From assembly GCA_030606525.1 (NCBI GenBank), contig JAUWGG010000074.1, positions 1-5,968 of the forward strand: DNA of 5,968 nt. Reading direction: 5' to 3'. Made by a program: the position numbers and the translations under genes. Positions 4,727 through 5,968 of this stretch are shown piece by piece. Position 1 is the stretch's first letter. Each line of letters begins with the position of its first letter. This DNA comes from Methanobacteriota archaeon (GTDB taxonomy: Archaea > Thermoplasmatota > Thermoplasmata > JAUWGG01). The notes under the pieces were generated by a model, which saw only the letters and a program-made list of their open reading frames with translations, searched no databases and was not told the DNA's origin.

Positions 4727-5968
4727 TCATATGAGCGATGCGACTATCAAAATCACTAAAAAGATGAGTCCAATGAGAGCAGTTAGAGTTATGGGCAGCT
4801 TAGCTTTTTGGGCCAAAGGTTTCGATACTGCTCTTATTAAGATAAGTTTATAAAATGTACTTATAATGCATGCAAGCACGCTAGTTTGCGCTGCTACCCA
4901 TGGATCTAAATTGCCAGTAAATGCTAAAGAGGAAACTGAAGCAACAACAGCAGCGCTTGACACGAAACCTCCAATGGCAAGCATATAAACCCCCATACCT
5001 CCGAAATAGGTTTGAATCAGATAAGCGCATGCAGATACTGCAGCAAAAAGACAAGCGAAACGCAATGCAGGCACTATCGCAAATGGAGTTTTTATCTCTA
5101 TCGTATGTTGGGTTGTCGATGTTCTCTTTTTAAGAAATACTGTTGTAATCATGCTGATAAGTATCATCACCGCAAGGGGAATGAAGATTATACCAGCAAC
5201 CTTTAAACTAGGGTCTGAAAATGAACAGATCAATAGATTGCGAATAAGCATCGCACCATTAGCTAAAATGATGCCGACCAACGCGGAATTTTTTATATTC
5301 TCTTTTTGTACACCTTTTGATGCCATATTCGCCAATGAAACTGTTGTTGCCTCAGAGTTCACAAGCCCACCCAACAAACCTGAGAACTCCAAGCCTTTGG
5401 ATGTACCCACCCTCCTCATGATAATGAATGAGATGAACGATATGGAAGAAACAAAGATCACGATCAATAGTATCCAATAAATATCAAATAGTGTACCAGG
5501 ACCGATGAGCTCATAACCTCCTATAGAAATGGGCTTCATTTGTGCTGTAATTGGTACCAGGATAACCGCTATTGTAAGAAATTGTAGTGCTTCAAGCATC
5601 TCATCTTCAGTTAGTGCAGCAGCCACGTGATGCAATCTCCTCTTCGTTAAAAGTAAAAAAGTCGTGGCTATTCCCAATACAACACCTTCATACACCATAC
5701 CTATGCCGATAAATACACCGATGGTAAAAGCGACAAGTAATGCAACTGGTGTTGTTAGGCCTGACATCTCAAGTGAATGCCTTATATAAAACAACATGAC
5801 AGCCATAGCTCCGAAAATAAAAAAACCAACGTAAACGAGATAAGAAAGCCCGGGAAATTCAACTTGTAATGATAAGAAAGCGAGCATGCAGCCAGCTATC
5901 GCAACGAGTGAGAAAGTTCTTACACCAGCAATGATCAGTCTGTCTTCACCATGCCTTTGCCGCTCCAG
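4727..5968 (-). CDS. MgtC/DUF4010-family polytopic membrane protein, N-terminus beyond right edge
   Basis: Integral membrane protein, probably a transporter or channel-like protein of unknown substrate. The frame is open to the last base of the window. An ATG at 5887 could be mistaken for the start, but the 27 codons before it encode LERQRHGEDRLIIAGVRTFS followed by LVAIAGC. This is the conserved MgtC-type opening (LER.R, then AG.RTF.L), so the gene is truncated by the window and not by mutation. The 413 visible residues lack perhaps 10-25 at the N-terminus. About twelve hydrophobic segments can be drawn: an MgtC-like part to about residue 110, a charged cytoplasmic-type loop (KRRLHHVAAALTEDE, 109-123), and a DUF4010 part (~190-410) with the diagnostic GLLGGLVNSEATTVSLA (197-213). 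A similar motif recurs at 333-344. The TGA stop lies 17 bases before the preferred start of the HD-domain gene, suggesting one transcript. Confidence 0.85.
   Translation of the reverse strand: MERQRHGEDRLIIAGVRTFSLVAIAGCMLAFLSLQVEFPGLSYLVYVGFFIFGAMAVMLFYIRHSLEMSGLTTPVALLVAFTIGVFIGIGMVYEGVVLGIATTFLLLTKRRLHHVAAALTEDEMLEALQFLTIAVILVPITAQMKPISIGGYELIGPGTLFDIYWILLIVIFVSSISFISFIIMRRVGTSKGLEFSGLLGGLVNSEATTVSLANMASKGVQKENIKNSALVGIILANGAMLIRNLLICSFSDPSLKVAGIIFIPLAVMILISMITTVFLKKRTSTTQHTIEIKTPFAIVPALRFACLFAAVSACAYLIQTYFGGMGVYMLAIGGFVSSAAVVASVSSLAFTGNLDPWVAAQTSVLACIISTFYKLILIRAVSKPLAQKAKLPITLTALIGLIFLVILIVASLI

Noticed and set aside
5151..5480. Plus-strand open frames opposite the DUF4010 gene, including others between 4668 and 5206
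   Set aside because: They overlap one another and the conserved membrane-protein gene, and their products have no recognisable features.

Overview
The window looks like a euryarchaeal chromosome segment, AT-leaning and gene-dense, with every supported gene on the minus strand. The archaeal assignment rests on three things: TATA boxes with purine-rich upstream elements placed about 25-35 bases before start codons; GGTGA/GGAGG-type ribosome binding sites; and an archaeal-type two-domain sugar nucleotidyltransferase next to glmS. A relative of the Thermoplasmatota or methanogens is possible, but I cannot fix the lineage from this sequence. I see no RNA genes, mobile elements, CRISPR arrays or large repeats.

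In the direction of transcription (right to left) the layout is as follows. (1) A polytopic MgtC/DUF4010-family membrane protein enters from the right edge; its reading frame is open to base 5968, so its N-terminus lies outside the window. (2) It is followed almost without gap by a soluble OB-fold plus HD-domain protein resembling the YhaM family of 3'-5' exoribonucleases. (3) A 52-base gap carries a good archaeal promoter. (4) It drives an archaeal GlmU-type sugar-1-phosphate nucleotidyltransferase with a left-handed beta-helix C-terminus. (5) Next comes glmS, complete, whose real start is the internal Met-Cys at 2456; the short gap before it holds a TATATAAA box. (6) A 67-base gap with another promoter-like TATA precedes a small membrane-anchored, sequon-rich exported protein. 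(7) That gene overlaps by ATGA a second gene with an N-terminal membrane helix, which runs off the left edge.

The core is a two-gene amino-sugar operon. GlmS makes glucosamine-6-phosphate, and the GlmU-like enzyme acts on the hexosamine-1-phosphate to give a UDP-amino sugar. The intervening mutase (GlmM) is not in the window. UDP-GlcNAc feeds archaeal N-glycans and surface polymers, so it is suggestive, though only by position, that a protein with five N-glycosylation sequons lies immediately downstream.

The most unusual points are the divergent acetyltransferase region of the GlmU-like protein, the uncharacterised pair of coupled membrane-anchored genes at the left edge, the possible separate promoter for glmS, and an internal repeat in the DUF4010 protein. 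I found no clear sign of a wholly new multi-gene system.
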